Positions 33,843 through 42,121 of a stretch of DNA of 64,000 bases are shown here, one piece after another (the stretch's first letter is position 1; each line of letters opens with the position of its first letter). This DNA comes from Candidatus Kapaibacterium sp. Lineage in GTDB: Bacteria > Bacteroidota > Ignavibacteria > Kapaibacteriales > UBA2268. Made by a program: the position numbers and the translations under genes. The stretch covers positions 62,001 through 126,000 of the forward strand of contig JAPLFL010000123.1 of the NCBI GenBank assembly GCA_026390695.1, given 5' to 3'. The notes beneath the pieces were generated by a model, which made no database searches, had not been told where the DNA came from, and worked only from the letters and a program-made list of their open reading frames with translations.

Positions 33843-35249
33843 ATGGCAGAAAAACAAAGAACAATAGCCAGATCTATCTCAGTCGAAGGTTTCGGAATTC
33901 ATACAGGCAATGAATGTAAAATTACATTTCATCCTGCCGAAGAAAATTACGGATTTAAATTTGACAGATCTGATATTACTAATCGAATTGAAATTCCTGC
34001 ATTGGTTGACTATGTTGTTGACTTATCTCGTGGGACTACTCTTGGAATCGATGGTGTGAAGGTACATACCGTTGAGCATGTTCTTGCTGCATTATCCGGA
34101 TTAAAAATAGATAACTGCCGCATTGAACTCTCCTCAAACGAGCCTCCCATTCTTGATGGAAGTTCAAAATATTTTGTCGAAGCATTAATCAGTGCAGGTT
34201 TTGTTGAGCAAACTGCAGAACGAGAATATTTTATCATTGATGAAACCATCAGATATATAAATGATGCAAAACAAGTTGACTTAGTCGCTCTTCCCACTGA
34301 TGATTACAGGCTAACCGTAATGATCGATTATTTCAATCCTGCCTTGGGAAGCCAACATACTGGATTATTTAATATGGAGAAAGAGTTCGTTACTGAGTTC
34401 TCATCTGCCCGAACATTCTGCTTCCTAAAGGAAATAGAAGATTTGTTCAGTCAGGGATTAATCAAGGGCGGGACATTGGACAATGCAATTGTAATTATTG
34501 ATAAAGAACTTGATGAAGCTGAAATTGAAGAAGTAAAATTAATGTTCAATGTCGATCAATTACCAGCACCACACGATAACGGAATTTGGTCAAGTACACC
34601 ACTTAGATTTAAAAATGAACCGGCGCGTCATAAACTTCTTGATCTTATGGGTGATCTAACATTGGCAGGAGTTAATTTAAAAGCACAAATCTTAGCCGCT
34701 CGTCCCGGTCATGCCAGTAATGTTGAATTTGCTAAGAAAATTCGCAGTGCATATCTTGCAAAAAAAGGAAACGGAACTAAAGTTCCAAGTGCCAATGCTA
34801 ATACTGTGATGGATATCTATGAATTGATGAAGGTAATGCCACATCGTTATCCATTCCTTTTAGTCGATAAAGTTATAGAATCGGATAAAATAAATCGAAA
34901 ACTTGTTGCAGTGAAAAATGTAACAATAAATGAACCGTATTTTAACGGTCATTTTCCAGATAAACCGGTTATGCCAGGTGTCCTTATCACAGAAGCTATG
35001 GCTCAGGCTGGAGCTTTATTAATCTTGCAGGAGAATCTTGATTTAAGTAATAAACTTATGCTTTTTTTAGGTATTCGGAATGCAAAATTCAGAAAACCTG
35101 TAATTCCCGGTGATCAGTTGATTCTTACAAGCAAATTAATCGGAAGAAAATTAAATAATTATTTCATTGCTGTTACTGCCCATGTCAATGGAGCACTGGT
35201 CGCAGAAGCAGAAGTATCCACAGTCTTAGTTTCAAGAGATTTAAAATGA
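33843..35249 (+). CDS. lpxC/fabZ: Bifunctional LpxC deacetylase / FabZ dehydratase
   Basis: The N-terminal 310 residues are LpxC, the zinc deacetylase that commits UDP-acyl-GlcNAc to lipid A (TVEHVLAALSGL, LDGSSKYFVEA, ALDxxGDL-like KLLDLMGDLTLAG). The C-terminal 145 residues are FabZ, the beta-hydroxyacyl-ACP dehydratase (MPHRYPFLLVDKVIE, NGHFPDKPVMPGVLITEAMAQ). This fusion is typical of Bacteroidota and Chlorobiota. It links the two users of hydroxyacyl-ACP in one chain. lpxA follows with a four-base overlap. TTCGTATTTTT lies at 33775-33785 upstream. Confidence 0.97.
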   Translation: MAEKQRTIARSISVEGFGIHTGNECKITFHPAEENYGFKFDRSDITNRIEIPALVDYVVDLSRGTTLGIDGVKVHTVEHVLAALSGLKIDNCRIELSSNEPPILDGSSKYFVEALISAGFVEQTAEREYFIIDETIRYINDAKQVDLVALPTDDYRLTVMIDYFNPALGSQHTGLFNMEKEFVTEFSSARTFCFLKEIEDLFSQGLIKGGTLDNAIVIIDKELDEAEIEEVKLMFNVDQLPAPHDNGIWSSTPLRFKNEPARHKLLDLMGDLTLAGVNLKAQILAARPGHASNVEFAKKIRSAYLAKKGNGTKVPSANANTVMDIYELMKVMPHRYPFLLVDKVIESDKINRKLVAVKNVTINEPYFNGHFPDKPVMPGVLITEAMAQAGALLILQENLDLSNKLMLFLGIRNAKFRKPVIPGDQLILTSKLIGRKLNNYFIAVTAHVNGALVAEAEVSTVLVSRDLK

Positions 35250-36019
35250 GTATAAAAATTCACCCGTCAGCTATTGTATCGTCTAAAGCAAAAATTGGAG
35301 AAAATGTTGAAATCGGACCATTCTGTGTAATTGAAGATGATGTTGAAATTGGCAATAACAGTTGTTTGAAGTCTTTTGTTTATCTGGCAAACGGCACAAG
35401 AATCGGTTTGGATAATTTAATTTATCAATATGCCTGTATCGCTACCGAACCACAGGATCTTAGGTTTGACGGTCATCCTACTTATGTTGTAATAGGAAAT
35501 AATAATACTATTAGAGAAAATGCTACCATCCATCGCGCATCTCATTCAGAGCGGACTATGATTGGTAATGACAATCTTATCATGGCGTATTCTCATATTG
35601 CTCATGATTGCAAAATTGGGAATAAGTGTATTATTTCTAACGGTACTCAACTTGCTGGACATGTGGAAATTGAAGATTGGGTAACACTTGGCGGTTTGGT
35701 TGGAGTTCACCAGTTTACGAAAATTGGCTGCCATTCTATGGTTGGAGCTAAAGTATATTTAACAAAAGATGTGTCTCCATACTGCCTTATAGGTAAAAAT
35801 CCAGCAAAAGTTGAGGGTATCAACAGGATTGGTCTTAAAAGACGCGGATTTACCGGAGATTCGATTCATGAAATTGATAGTTTTTATAGATTTATTTTCC
35901 ATTCCGAATTTAATATTACTGATGGAATTTCGGAATTTAAGAAAAGTCATATTCTGACACCACAAATCTCTCATATAATTGAATTTATTGAAAATTCACA
36001 ACGAGGTGTTTATCGGTAA
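35246..36019 (+). CDS. lpxA: UDP-N-acetylglucosamine acyltransferase
   Basis: LpxA moves a hydroxyacyl chain from ACP to UDP-GlcNAc, the first lipid A step. The 257-residue protein is a left-handed beta-helix of hexapeptide repeats (IHPSAIVSSKAKIGENVEIGP), with GNNNTIRENATIHRAS and the catalytic His in YSHIAHDCKIGN. The C-terminal helical tail (GFTGDSIHEIDSFYRFIF) is normal. Overlap with lpxC-fabZ indicates translational coupling. Confidence 0.96.
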   Translation: MSIKIHPSAIVSSKAKIGENVEIGPFCVIEDDVEIGNNSCLKSFVYLANGTRIGLDNLIYQYACIATEPQDLRFDGHPTYVVIGNNNTIRENATIHRASHSERTMIGNDNLIMAYSHIAHDCKIGNKCIISNGTQLAGHVEIEDWVTLGGLVGVHQFTKIGCHSMVGAKVYLTKDVSPYCLIGKNPAKVEGINRIGLKRRGFTGDSIHEIDSFYRFIFHSEFNITDGISEFKKSHILTPQISHIIEFIENSQRGVYR

Positions 36020-36090
36020 ATTAAATTTTTAAAGCGTTTTCTAAGCCTTAAAAATTAAAAATCATTTAGTGTTTTAATCTAATTAAATTC

Positions 36091-37212
36091 CTATTTCTTC
36101 TGGCAAATATTCGTTATTGCTTTGCCCATTTCTTCAAGCGGAAATATTTCATCAACCGCATTGGCATTTAAAACGGATCTAACCATTCCCGAAACAACAC
36201 AAGAATCCGGTTCCTGTGCCACGCACCAACCGCCGGTCTGATGTAGTTTTTTCATACTTTCCATCCCATCATTTCCCATCCCTGTCATTATCACTCCAAG
36301 CATTGATGAACCATAAACATTAACCATAGATTCGAATAAATTATTCACACAAGGCTTATATAGAAATTCCGCAGAATCAGTTATTTTTATTTTTTTAAAT
36401 TTATTGATTGTCATTTGCCTTCCTCCCGGAGCCACATAAGCGCATCCATTCATAATATTGTCATTATCTTCGGCTTCTTTAACTTTAATTTTATACAGTG
36501 AATTTAAACGATTGGCAAAAGATAAAGTAAAATGTTCAGGCATGTGTTGGGCAATCAATATAGGAGGTAAATTATCCGGTAATGTTTTAAATAATTCAAT
36601 CAGAGCCATTGGTCCACCGGTTGAAATCCCTATTCCTATGACGGCTATATGATTAATATCCGACCTGCTTCTACCACTTAATTCATGCAGTTTGTCAGTA
36701 TTTACTCTCTTAGAAATTGCTGAATTTAATTGCTGAACAATTTTAGTTTGTTCTTCCTTACCTTCAGCGTGACTTAATTGTTTATATTTCCTTTTTATAT
36801 TAAATTTACTTTTAATTGATTCATTAGTACCAATATTAATGACTTTATCAATTATCTCTTCTTTCATACCCCACATTTCATTAAAAGCCGGTCGCTTGCC
36901 TACAAAGTCAATGGCTCCTCGGGACAGTGCATCCAGAGTAGATTCAGCTCCTTCAGTTGTGAGTGAACTTATCATAATAACAGGAGTCGGGAATTTTTTC
37001 ATAATCTCTGAAAGCGCATCCAGACCATTCATTATTGGCATTTCAATATCCATCGTGATAATATCCGGTTTTAATTCAAGTGCCTTTTCAACTCCAATTT
37101 TTCCATTTTCTGCAGTTCCAACTATTTGAATTTCAGGTACTGCTAAAATTCTTGATAAAGTTGATCTCATAAAAACAGAATCGTCAACAATTAAAACTTT
37201 TATTTTCTCCAT
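36091..37212 (-). CDS. cheB: CheB-type protein-glutamate methylesterase
   Basis: CheB removes methyl groups from chemoreceptors when phosphorylated. The receiver domain holds Asp10, Asp11 and phospho-acceptor Asp55, and the methylesterase domain holds the triad Ser197 (GISTGGP), His223 (AQHMPEHF) and Asp315 (GMGNDG). The linker (120-185) is long and Lys/Gln-rich. No other chemotaxis genes are adjacent; motA/motB are 16 kb away. It may serve a non-flagellar Che-like pathway. Confidence 0.94.
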   Translation of the reverse strand: MEKIKVLIVDDSVFMRSTLSRILAVPEIQIVGTAENGKIGVEKALELKPDIITMDIEMPIMNGLDALSEIMKKFPTPVIMISSLTTEGAESTLDALSRGAIDFVGKRPAFNEMWGMKEEIIDKVINIGTNESIKSKFNIKRKYKQLSHAEGKEEQTKIVQQLNSAISKRVNTDKLHELSGRSRSDINHIAVIGIGISTGGPMALIELFKTLPDNLPPILIAQHMPEHFTLSFANRLNSLYKIKVKEAEDNDNIMNGCAYVAPGGRQMTINKFKKIKITDSAEFLYKPCVNNLFESMVNVYGSSMLGVIMTGMGNDGMESMKKLHQTGGWCVAQEPDSCVVSGMVRSVLNANAVDEIFPLEEMGKAITNICQKK

Positions 37213-37304
37213 ACAGATTTCTTCATTATTTTCTTTTAATATTTAGCATAATTAATTAGCTAAACTACTGAATTTTTTCATATATCTCATTTAGTCAATT
37301 CTGC

Positions 37305-37590
37305 GAATGAGACTGTGTCAAAAGGTTTTACCTGTCATTTATGCCAGAGAGACTGTGTGAAAACTTCAATTTCTTGTCATTCCTGCGCATGCACGAATCC
37401 CCTGATTAGTACTGGAAGGGGATTCCCGCATGCGCGGGTATGACAGATACGTGAATATTTCGTGTTTTCACACAGTCTCCAGAGCAGGAATCCCCTATGA
37501 AGGTGATTCGCGGATACGCGAGAATGATATTTTTAGTAAATATTCTACTTTTAAGACAGCCTCCAAATTGGAATTATCACAGTCTCGAAT
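37305..37590. mobile_element. Triply nested miniature elements
   Basis: From outside inward: GAAT direct repeats (37305-37308 and 37587-37590) flank a left arm GAGACTGTGTCAAAAGG (37309) and a right arm ATCACAGTCTC (ends 37586). A B-type right end (AAGACAGCCTC, to 37563) lies inside. A full A element (37349-37479) lies inside that, split into the loop of a hairpin. The order shows at least two successive insertions and later decay. Confidence 0.6.
37349..37479. mobile_element. A-type miniature element, 131 bp, with CAGA duplication
   Basis: Ends are GAGACTGTGTGAAAAC and GTTTTCACACAGTCTC, a perfect 16-base inverted repeat. CAGA lies directly before (37345-37348) and after (37480-37483). The interior matches the copy at 26688-26818 closely. 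The region from 37591 to 37727 holds only a decayed arm and no gene. Confidence 0.7.
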
Positions 37591-37727
37591 GCAGGAATAC
37601 CTTTAGTAACTTTAGTGATTCCTGCAATTGAGAGTGTTTTAAAACTTAGCAAATCAATGCTTATGTCTTATAAGGAAACAGCTATATTTCCTGCTACTGT
37701 TCTCGCTTTTTATGTCTGTTTTTACCC

Positions 37728-38741
37728 TTATTTTATTTTAAAGTTCTCTATACATTTTTGGAATATCGGAAGATAATCTTTCTCTTCTTTTACACACCAA
37801 TTCAAAGTAATGAAATATAGTTTATCACTCTTTATCGTATAGTATGCCCGACTTCTAACATCACGATTAGGTGCATAGTTCACCATATAAGCATTTTGGC
37901 CGTCAATTTTAATCTCTTTTGTAGGCTGAGGATTTTTGAATTTTGAAGCATTGTCATCAACAATTTTTTTGAGATCATTCTGTACTGTTGCATCTTTTAC
38001 CATAACAATAATATTGCAGTCACCGCGGCGCTTGCCAATGTAGATCATTGCTTTATCACGTTTAACTTTATCAAAATTATCAGGAATAGGAATTTCAAAT
38101 CCATCACCTGATGTTTTGACAAGATTGGCCGAAGCAGGTGGAATTTCAATATTCACTGCAACTGATGCCTCTTTTGGGGCAGGTTGAGCAACTTTTACGG
38201 AATTCAGGATTTCCTGAAATTTAGCTTTGTACTGTTCAAAACAGCCACCAAAGCACTCAAACGTTACTACCGTAACAATAGAAGGCTCATTTGAAATAAA
38301 ATACTTTTCACCGTTAAATTCTCCGTCATTTGCAGTAAATTTATAGGCAAGTTTTGTTGAGGGAATACCCGTAACCGTAGTTTTCTCAGGTGCTGAATAG
38401 AACTGGTCGGCAGGTTGAAGTATTTTTGAAATTGAAATAATTTTATCCAAATTTCTTTCGGCAGTCATATCAAATGCCTGAACAGTAATTCTAACACCGG
38501 CAACTCCATCCGGTGAATAAGTTTTAAATCTTGAAGAAGATTCCTTTGGGAAATAGGCTACAAAGTTATCACCATCACTCTTAGCTGTAGTCCAGTCTTT
38601 CGGATAGCTAATAGAAAAATTTGCAAAACTATCTTTGTAAATGTCCAAATCCTTGATTTGTGGCAGATCAGCTTTTTTACCGCAAGATGATAAAAATAGT
38701 ACTATCATACCCGAAATCATTAATAAATAACTCTTTTTCAT
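37728..38741 (-). CDS. Lipoprotein of unknown function (two PsbP/DcrB-like halves)
   Basis: I set the start at the ATG at 38741, which has GGAGT at the right distance upstream; an earlier start at 38849 would overlap the neighbouring gene. The 337-residue protein has a lipoprotein signal ending in LSSC (Cys20). Two similar segments follow: SFANFSISYPKDWTTAKS and TSGDGFEIPIPDNFDKVKR, each leading to a beta-rich domain ending in a FITLNW/VVTFE-like strand. This pattern resembles PsbP/DcrB-like folds. Function is unknown. Confidence 0.7.
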   Translation of the reverse strand: MKKSYLLMISGMIVLFLSSCGKKADLPQIKDLDIYKDSFANFSISYPKDWTTAKSDGDNFVAYFPKESSSRFKTYSPDGVAGVRITVQAFDMTAERNLDKIISISKILQPADQFYSAPEKTTVTGIPSTKLAYKFTANDGEFNGEKYFISNEPSIVTVVTFECFGGCFEQYKAKFQEILNSVKVAQPAPKEASVAVNIEIPPASANLVKTSGDGFEIPIPDNFDKVKRDKAMIYIGKRRGDCNIIVMVKDATVQNDLKKIVDDNASKFKNPQPTKEIKIDGQNAYMVNYAPNRDVRSRAYYTIKSDKLYFITLNWCVKEEKDYLPIFQKCIENFKIK

Positions 38742-38779
38742 AATTACTCCTTGAAAATAATAAACTATTAATAAAAATA

Positions 38780-39190
38780 TTAATTCATTTTTGCACCTTC
38801 GGAAATCCACTTCTTTACGCCATTTAACTGCTGTGAATCGAATTTCCAATATATCGAACCATTATGTACAACTTTAAATTCCAAATACTGAACCAACCGG
38901 CTTGCTTCCGGATCATTCGGAACTACCATCCCAAGCGCTGATCCACTAAAAAGCATCATATAATCATCAAGAACAATTCCTGCTGCCTGCGACTGAGTAC
39001 TATGGCAGCCAACTGTAGCACAAGTCATTTTAATGAACGGCTGAACATGATATGTCCAGCTTACATTAGAATCGGGAAAAACAATTGGTGTATTGATAGC
39101 GGTTGAATTGCCACAAGCGCAATGGATCAGTACGAATACCGTTATTAAGATAAATATATTGAATATTTTATATATGAATTGCAATTTCAA
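38780..39190 (-). CDS. Small exported protein with CX4CH cytochrome-c-like motif
   Basis: The 136-residue protein has a signal segment (8-23) with Cys24 or Cys26 as possible lipid anchor. CATVGCH at 57-63 is a CX4CH motif, as in planctomycete-type cytochrome c domains; a conserved Met (GMVVPNDPEASRLVQYLEF) and a closing GVKKWISEGAKMN match that family. Haem binding is probable but not certain. It lies upstream of the lipoprotein gene at 37728 on the same strand (38 bases). Confidence 0.7.
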   Translation of the reverse strand: MKLQFIYKIFNIFILITVFVLIHCACGNSTAINTPIVFPDSNVSWTYHVQPFIKMTCATVGCHSTQSQAAGIVLDDYMMLFSGSALGMVVPNDPEASRLVQYLEFKVVHNGSIYWKFDSQQLNGVKKWISEGAKMN

Positions 39191-39547
39191 ACTTAATTAA
39201 CCCAATATTTATTATTCACATAATAAGCTCTTGTCAATTTGCTAAATTAATAAGAAATCAGCTTAAAAGCAAACATTGAGAGATTTGGGATATTATTTAA
39301 CGAATTATTTTAAATGAAATAAATGTTAAAATTACATTTCTTGCTCTTTTATTAATGAATTTTATTTTAAAGTTTAAATCCTATAGAGATCGTGTGAAAG
39401 CAGTTTACTATTTGAGAATTGAATTAAATTTTTTGCAATCGAACATTTTGAAGCAATAATATATATCATTTTTTTGATATTTGTGAAAATTATCATTATA
39501 TTAAAGATTGAACAATATGCAGTTTTATTAACAAAAAGGAGTTTAAT
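39191..39547. other. Gene-free spacer between divergent genes
   Basis: No repeat element or open frame was recognised. The AT-rich stretch probably carries divergent promoters. AAAAAGGAG at 39535-39543 is a strong ribosome-binding site for the gene at 39548. Confidence 0.5.
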
Positions 39548-41686
39548 ATGTATAAGAAATATTTTACTTGTTTTTTTGCTTTAGTTTTATTGTTAACCTT
39601 AACTAAAACAGTATTAGTGGCATCATCTCCACGGACTGTAATAATTGAGGAGGCTACTAATGCAAGTTGCGGGCCTTGTGCAGCACAAAATCCGATATTT
39701 GAAGAATTTTTAGATCAATTTAAATTCTCACAGGTAATCCCCTTAATATATCATCCTTGGTGGCCAGGACCGAATGATCCTATCTGGTTAAATGATACAA
39801 TTATGCACAGAGCCAGAACAGTTTATTATCATATTGATACTACAGGCGTGCCTTGTTGCCGAGTCAATGGATCGAGTGATGTACCTTCTTCGGGATGGTA
39901 TTACGGCGGCCCCGGGGATACGACTTGCCTCAGAGGCTCTGTTGAGAAATATTTAGCAACAACATCACCGTTAAATTTGACAGTGACTTCAGTTAGAAAA
40001 GGCGCTAATGTAACTGTCAGTGTTAAAGTAAGCTCGGATGTTGCAATTACAAATGTTTTTCTGAGAGTAGCAGCGGTTGAAGGTATTCACTATTATGCCA
40101 ACGCCGGTTCTAATGGAGAAAAATATTTCAGATATTTAGCCAGAAAAATGCTGCCCGATTTTAATGGAACAGCTCTGACATTAGCAGCTAAGGAAGAGAA
40201 AATTTTTACTTTTAATTATTCTATTCCGAATGAATGGTATCCTGAAGTAATGTATGCTGTTGCTTTTGTTCAGGATGATGCAACGCAGGAAGTTCTTCAG
40301 GCTTCTGCTTCGCTCGACAGAGATAAACTTCAATTTGCATTTGCTTCAGTGCCGGATTTTACAGGAAAATACCTGAAGGTTCCTAATAATGGCACTGCTA
40401 AGAAAAACATCACTATTGAGAATATTAATAATTTCAAATGTGATTTCGATTTGACAATTGATGCTGCCAATAGCGTTCTAACTGATGGTTGGTCTGCTAA
40501 AGTAATCCCTAATACAGTCAGTCTTGATGCTAATTCATCTACAGAAGTAGCAGTAGAATTAACAGCCGGTACGGTTCCTATTTTGGCAAAAGCCACAATT
40601 GTTTCTACAGCTAAATCTCAATTTATTAATTTTAGTGATTCAAAAACACTTTGTGGTCTATCTGATGGCCTAAAAGCTGTACATTTATGTCCGACGAAAA
40701 GCAGTGACACTTTGATTTTTAATGCTCTGAATGCCCAGTTACCTGCAATGAAAAAACCTTTTATGTTCGAATTTAATAGCTCGGTTGGTGAAGATCTCCT
40801 TGATATGTTCAGCACTTTTAATTTCGATGTGATCATTTTGAGTGCAACTTACCCCTATTGCGGAATGCTTGGAGCTAAACCGCCAGTATCCTCATATTCG
40901 GAAAAACTTTATAATTTTATTCAGTCACAGTTCGATGCAGGAAAGAAAATTATACTATTATTCGATTATGATTTAACCATATCCAACTCAACCAGCGGAT
41001 CAGGCGCTGCACGTCAATTTTATGGTACAAATCTCGGTTTAAAAGCAAATGGACCAACTCTTGCACGCTACAGACTTATTAATAAAGTTGTTACACCTCA
41101 GAAGTTCACTGTAAGTTCGCTTCCAGTCAATGAAATTTATTTGAAGGATTTGAGTTTTAATTTGAATAATTACAGTACCCAAAATCCATATTTTGAATAT
41201 TTTACAGATCCATTAGCTCTTGAAATGGGCTCTACTGCTACTCCATTTTTATATTATGATGTTAATACATCAAATATTGCAGCTACTTATTACACGAATG
41301 CAAAAGGCGGCAAAATGGTCTATCAGAGCTTCGGAATGGAGGCATTAGGCAGTAATTTGGACAGAGAAATTTATATTAATCGACTTTTAACATGGATGGG
41401 ACTCACAAAACTGAAATCTGTTGATGATTTACCGGTACCATCCTCCGGTTTGTATGTACGCATAAGTCCTAATCCAGCGAGCGAAATTATATCAGTTCAA
41501 TGTTTTTTGAACGGCACTGAAACTGAATATAGCTCAATTTCAATATATGATATTTTTGGTAACAGAGTTTTGCAAACCCAAAATACCAAATTAATTGATG
41601 TTGGCTCACTTTCAAGCGGAGTATATATCGGAATGGTAAATATAGGAGCGGAGATTCGGAAATTTACATTTAATATTGTTAAATAA
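39548..41686 (+). CDS. Type IX-secreted protein with Omp28/thioredoxin-like domain
   Basis: The 712-residue protein has a signal peptide (1-25) and an Omp28-like thioredoxin fold with Cys41-Gly-Pro-Cys44. Beta-sandwich domains follow (about 160-360) and a Rossmann-like region (365-610). The C-terminal 80 residues are a type A sorting domain: ISPNPASEIISVQCF, ISIYDIFGNRVL, SLSSGVYIGMV and a KFTFNIVK end. It should be exported by Sec and then by the type IX system to the surface. The active-site CGPC suggests disulfide exchange. A terminator follows. Confidence 0.9.
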   Translation: MYKKYFTCFFALVLLLTLTKTVLVASSPRTVIIEEATNASCGPCAAQNPIFEEFLDQFKFSQVIPLIYHPWWPGPNDPIWLNDTIMHRARTVYYHIDTTGVPCCRVNGSSDVPSSGWYYGGPGDTTCLRGSVEKYLATTSPLNLTVTSVRKGANVTVSVKVSSDVAITNVFLRVAAVEGIHYYANAGSNGEKYFRYLARKMLPDFNGTALTLAAKEEKIFTFNYSIPNEWYPEVMYAVAFVQDDATQEVLQASASLDRDKLQFAFASVPDFTGKYLKVPNNGTAKKNITIENINNFKCDFDLTIDAANSVLTDGWSAKVIPNTVSLDANSSTEVAVELTAGTVPILAKATIVSTAKSQFINFSDSKTLCGLSDGLKAVHLCPTKSSDTLIFNALNAQLPAMKKPFMFEFNSSVGEDLLDMFSTFNFDVIILSATYPYCGMLGAKPPVSSYSEKLYNFIQSQFDAGKKIILLFDYDLTISNSTSGSGAARQFYGTNLGLKANGPTLARYRLINKVVTPQKFTVSSLPVNEIYLKDLSFNLNNYSTQNPYFEYFTDPLALEMGSTATPFLYYDVNTSNIAATYYTNAKGGKMVYQSFGMEALGSNLDREIYINRLLTWMGLTKLKSVDDLPVPSSGLYVRISPNPASEIISVQCFLNGTETEYSSISIYDIFGNRVLQTQNTKLIDVGSLSSGVYIGMVNIGAEIRKFTFNIVK

Positions 41687-41735
41687 TTTATTTAATAAAA
41701 AATCCGATTTTTCACTATAAAATAATTGAATCTGT

Positions 41736-41768
41736 AAGGGGCGAATAAAAATACGCCCCTTTTTTATT
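41736..41768 (+). terminator. Intrinsic terminator after the type IX cargo gene
   Basis: An eight-base GC-rich stem AAGGGGCG / CGCCCCTT (41736-41743 with 41754-41761) with a ten-base loop is followed by a T-run to 41767. It lies 50 bases after the stop codon. Confidence 0.85.
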
Positions 41769-41810
41769 CCTCAGAAGCCGCAATGAAAGCTATTATATTT
41801 ATCAGAATTA

Positions 41811-41985
41811 CTTATAATATAGTTTCCTTAATGAATTAGGAATTATTGTCATTCTCGCGCATGAGACTGTGTGAAAACTTCAATTTCTTGTCATTTGTGC
41901 GCATGCAGGAATCCCCTGATTGGTACTGGAAGGGGATTCCTGCATATGCACAAATGACAGCCTTCATGTAGGAAACGATATAAGG
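41811..41985. mobile_element. C-type element with truncated A insert
   Basis: A C left arm (41811-41854: ATATAGTTTCCTTAATGAA... up to TTGTCATTC) and a C right arm (41957-41985: GACAGCCTTCATGTAGGAAACG) enclose an A left end (GAGACTGTGTGAAAAC, 41863-41878) and A interior. The A right end is missing. The sequence from 41986 to 42121 is AT-rich leader without structure. Confidence 0.55.
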
Positions 41986-42121
41986 CTCCATCTCCAACTA
42001 AGAATTAAAATTAAGTTAATTTTTGATTAATAACATATATTTCTTTCAATATATTGGAAATTATTTGTAAATTGTAGTCTTTTTTATAAAATATTAACAT
42101 TTGTTTGTAATTGGAGTTTAA

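Noticed and set aside
36020-36090. Bidirectional terminator between lpxA and cheB
   Set aside because: Only a short A/T stem (TTTTTAA with TTAAAAA) is present; too weak to call.
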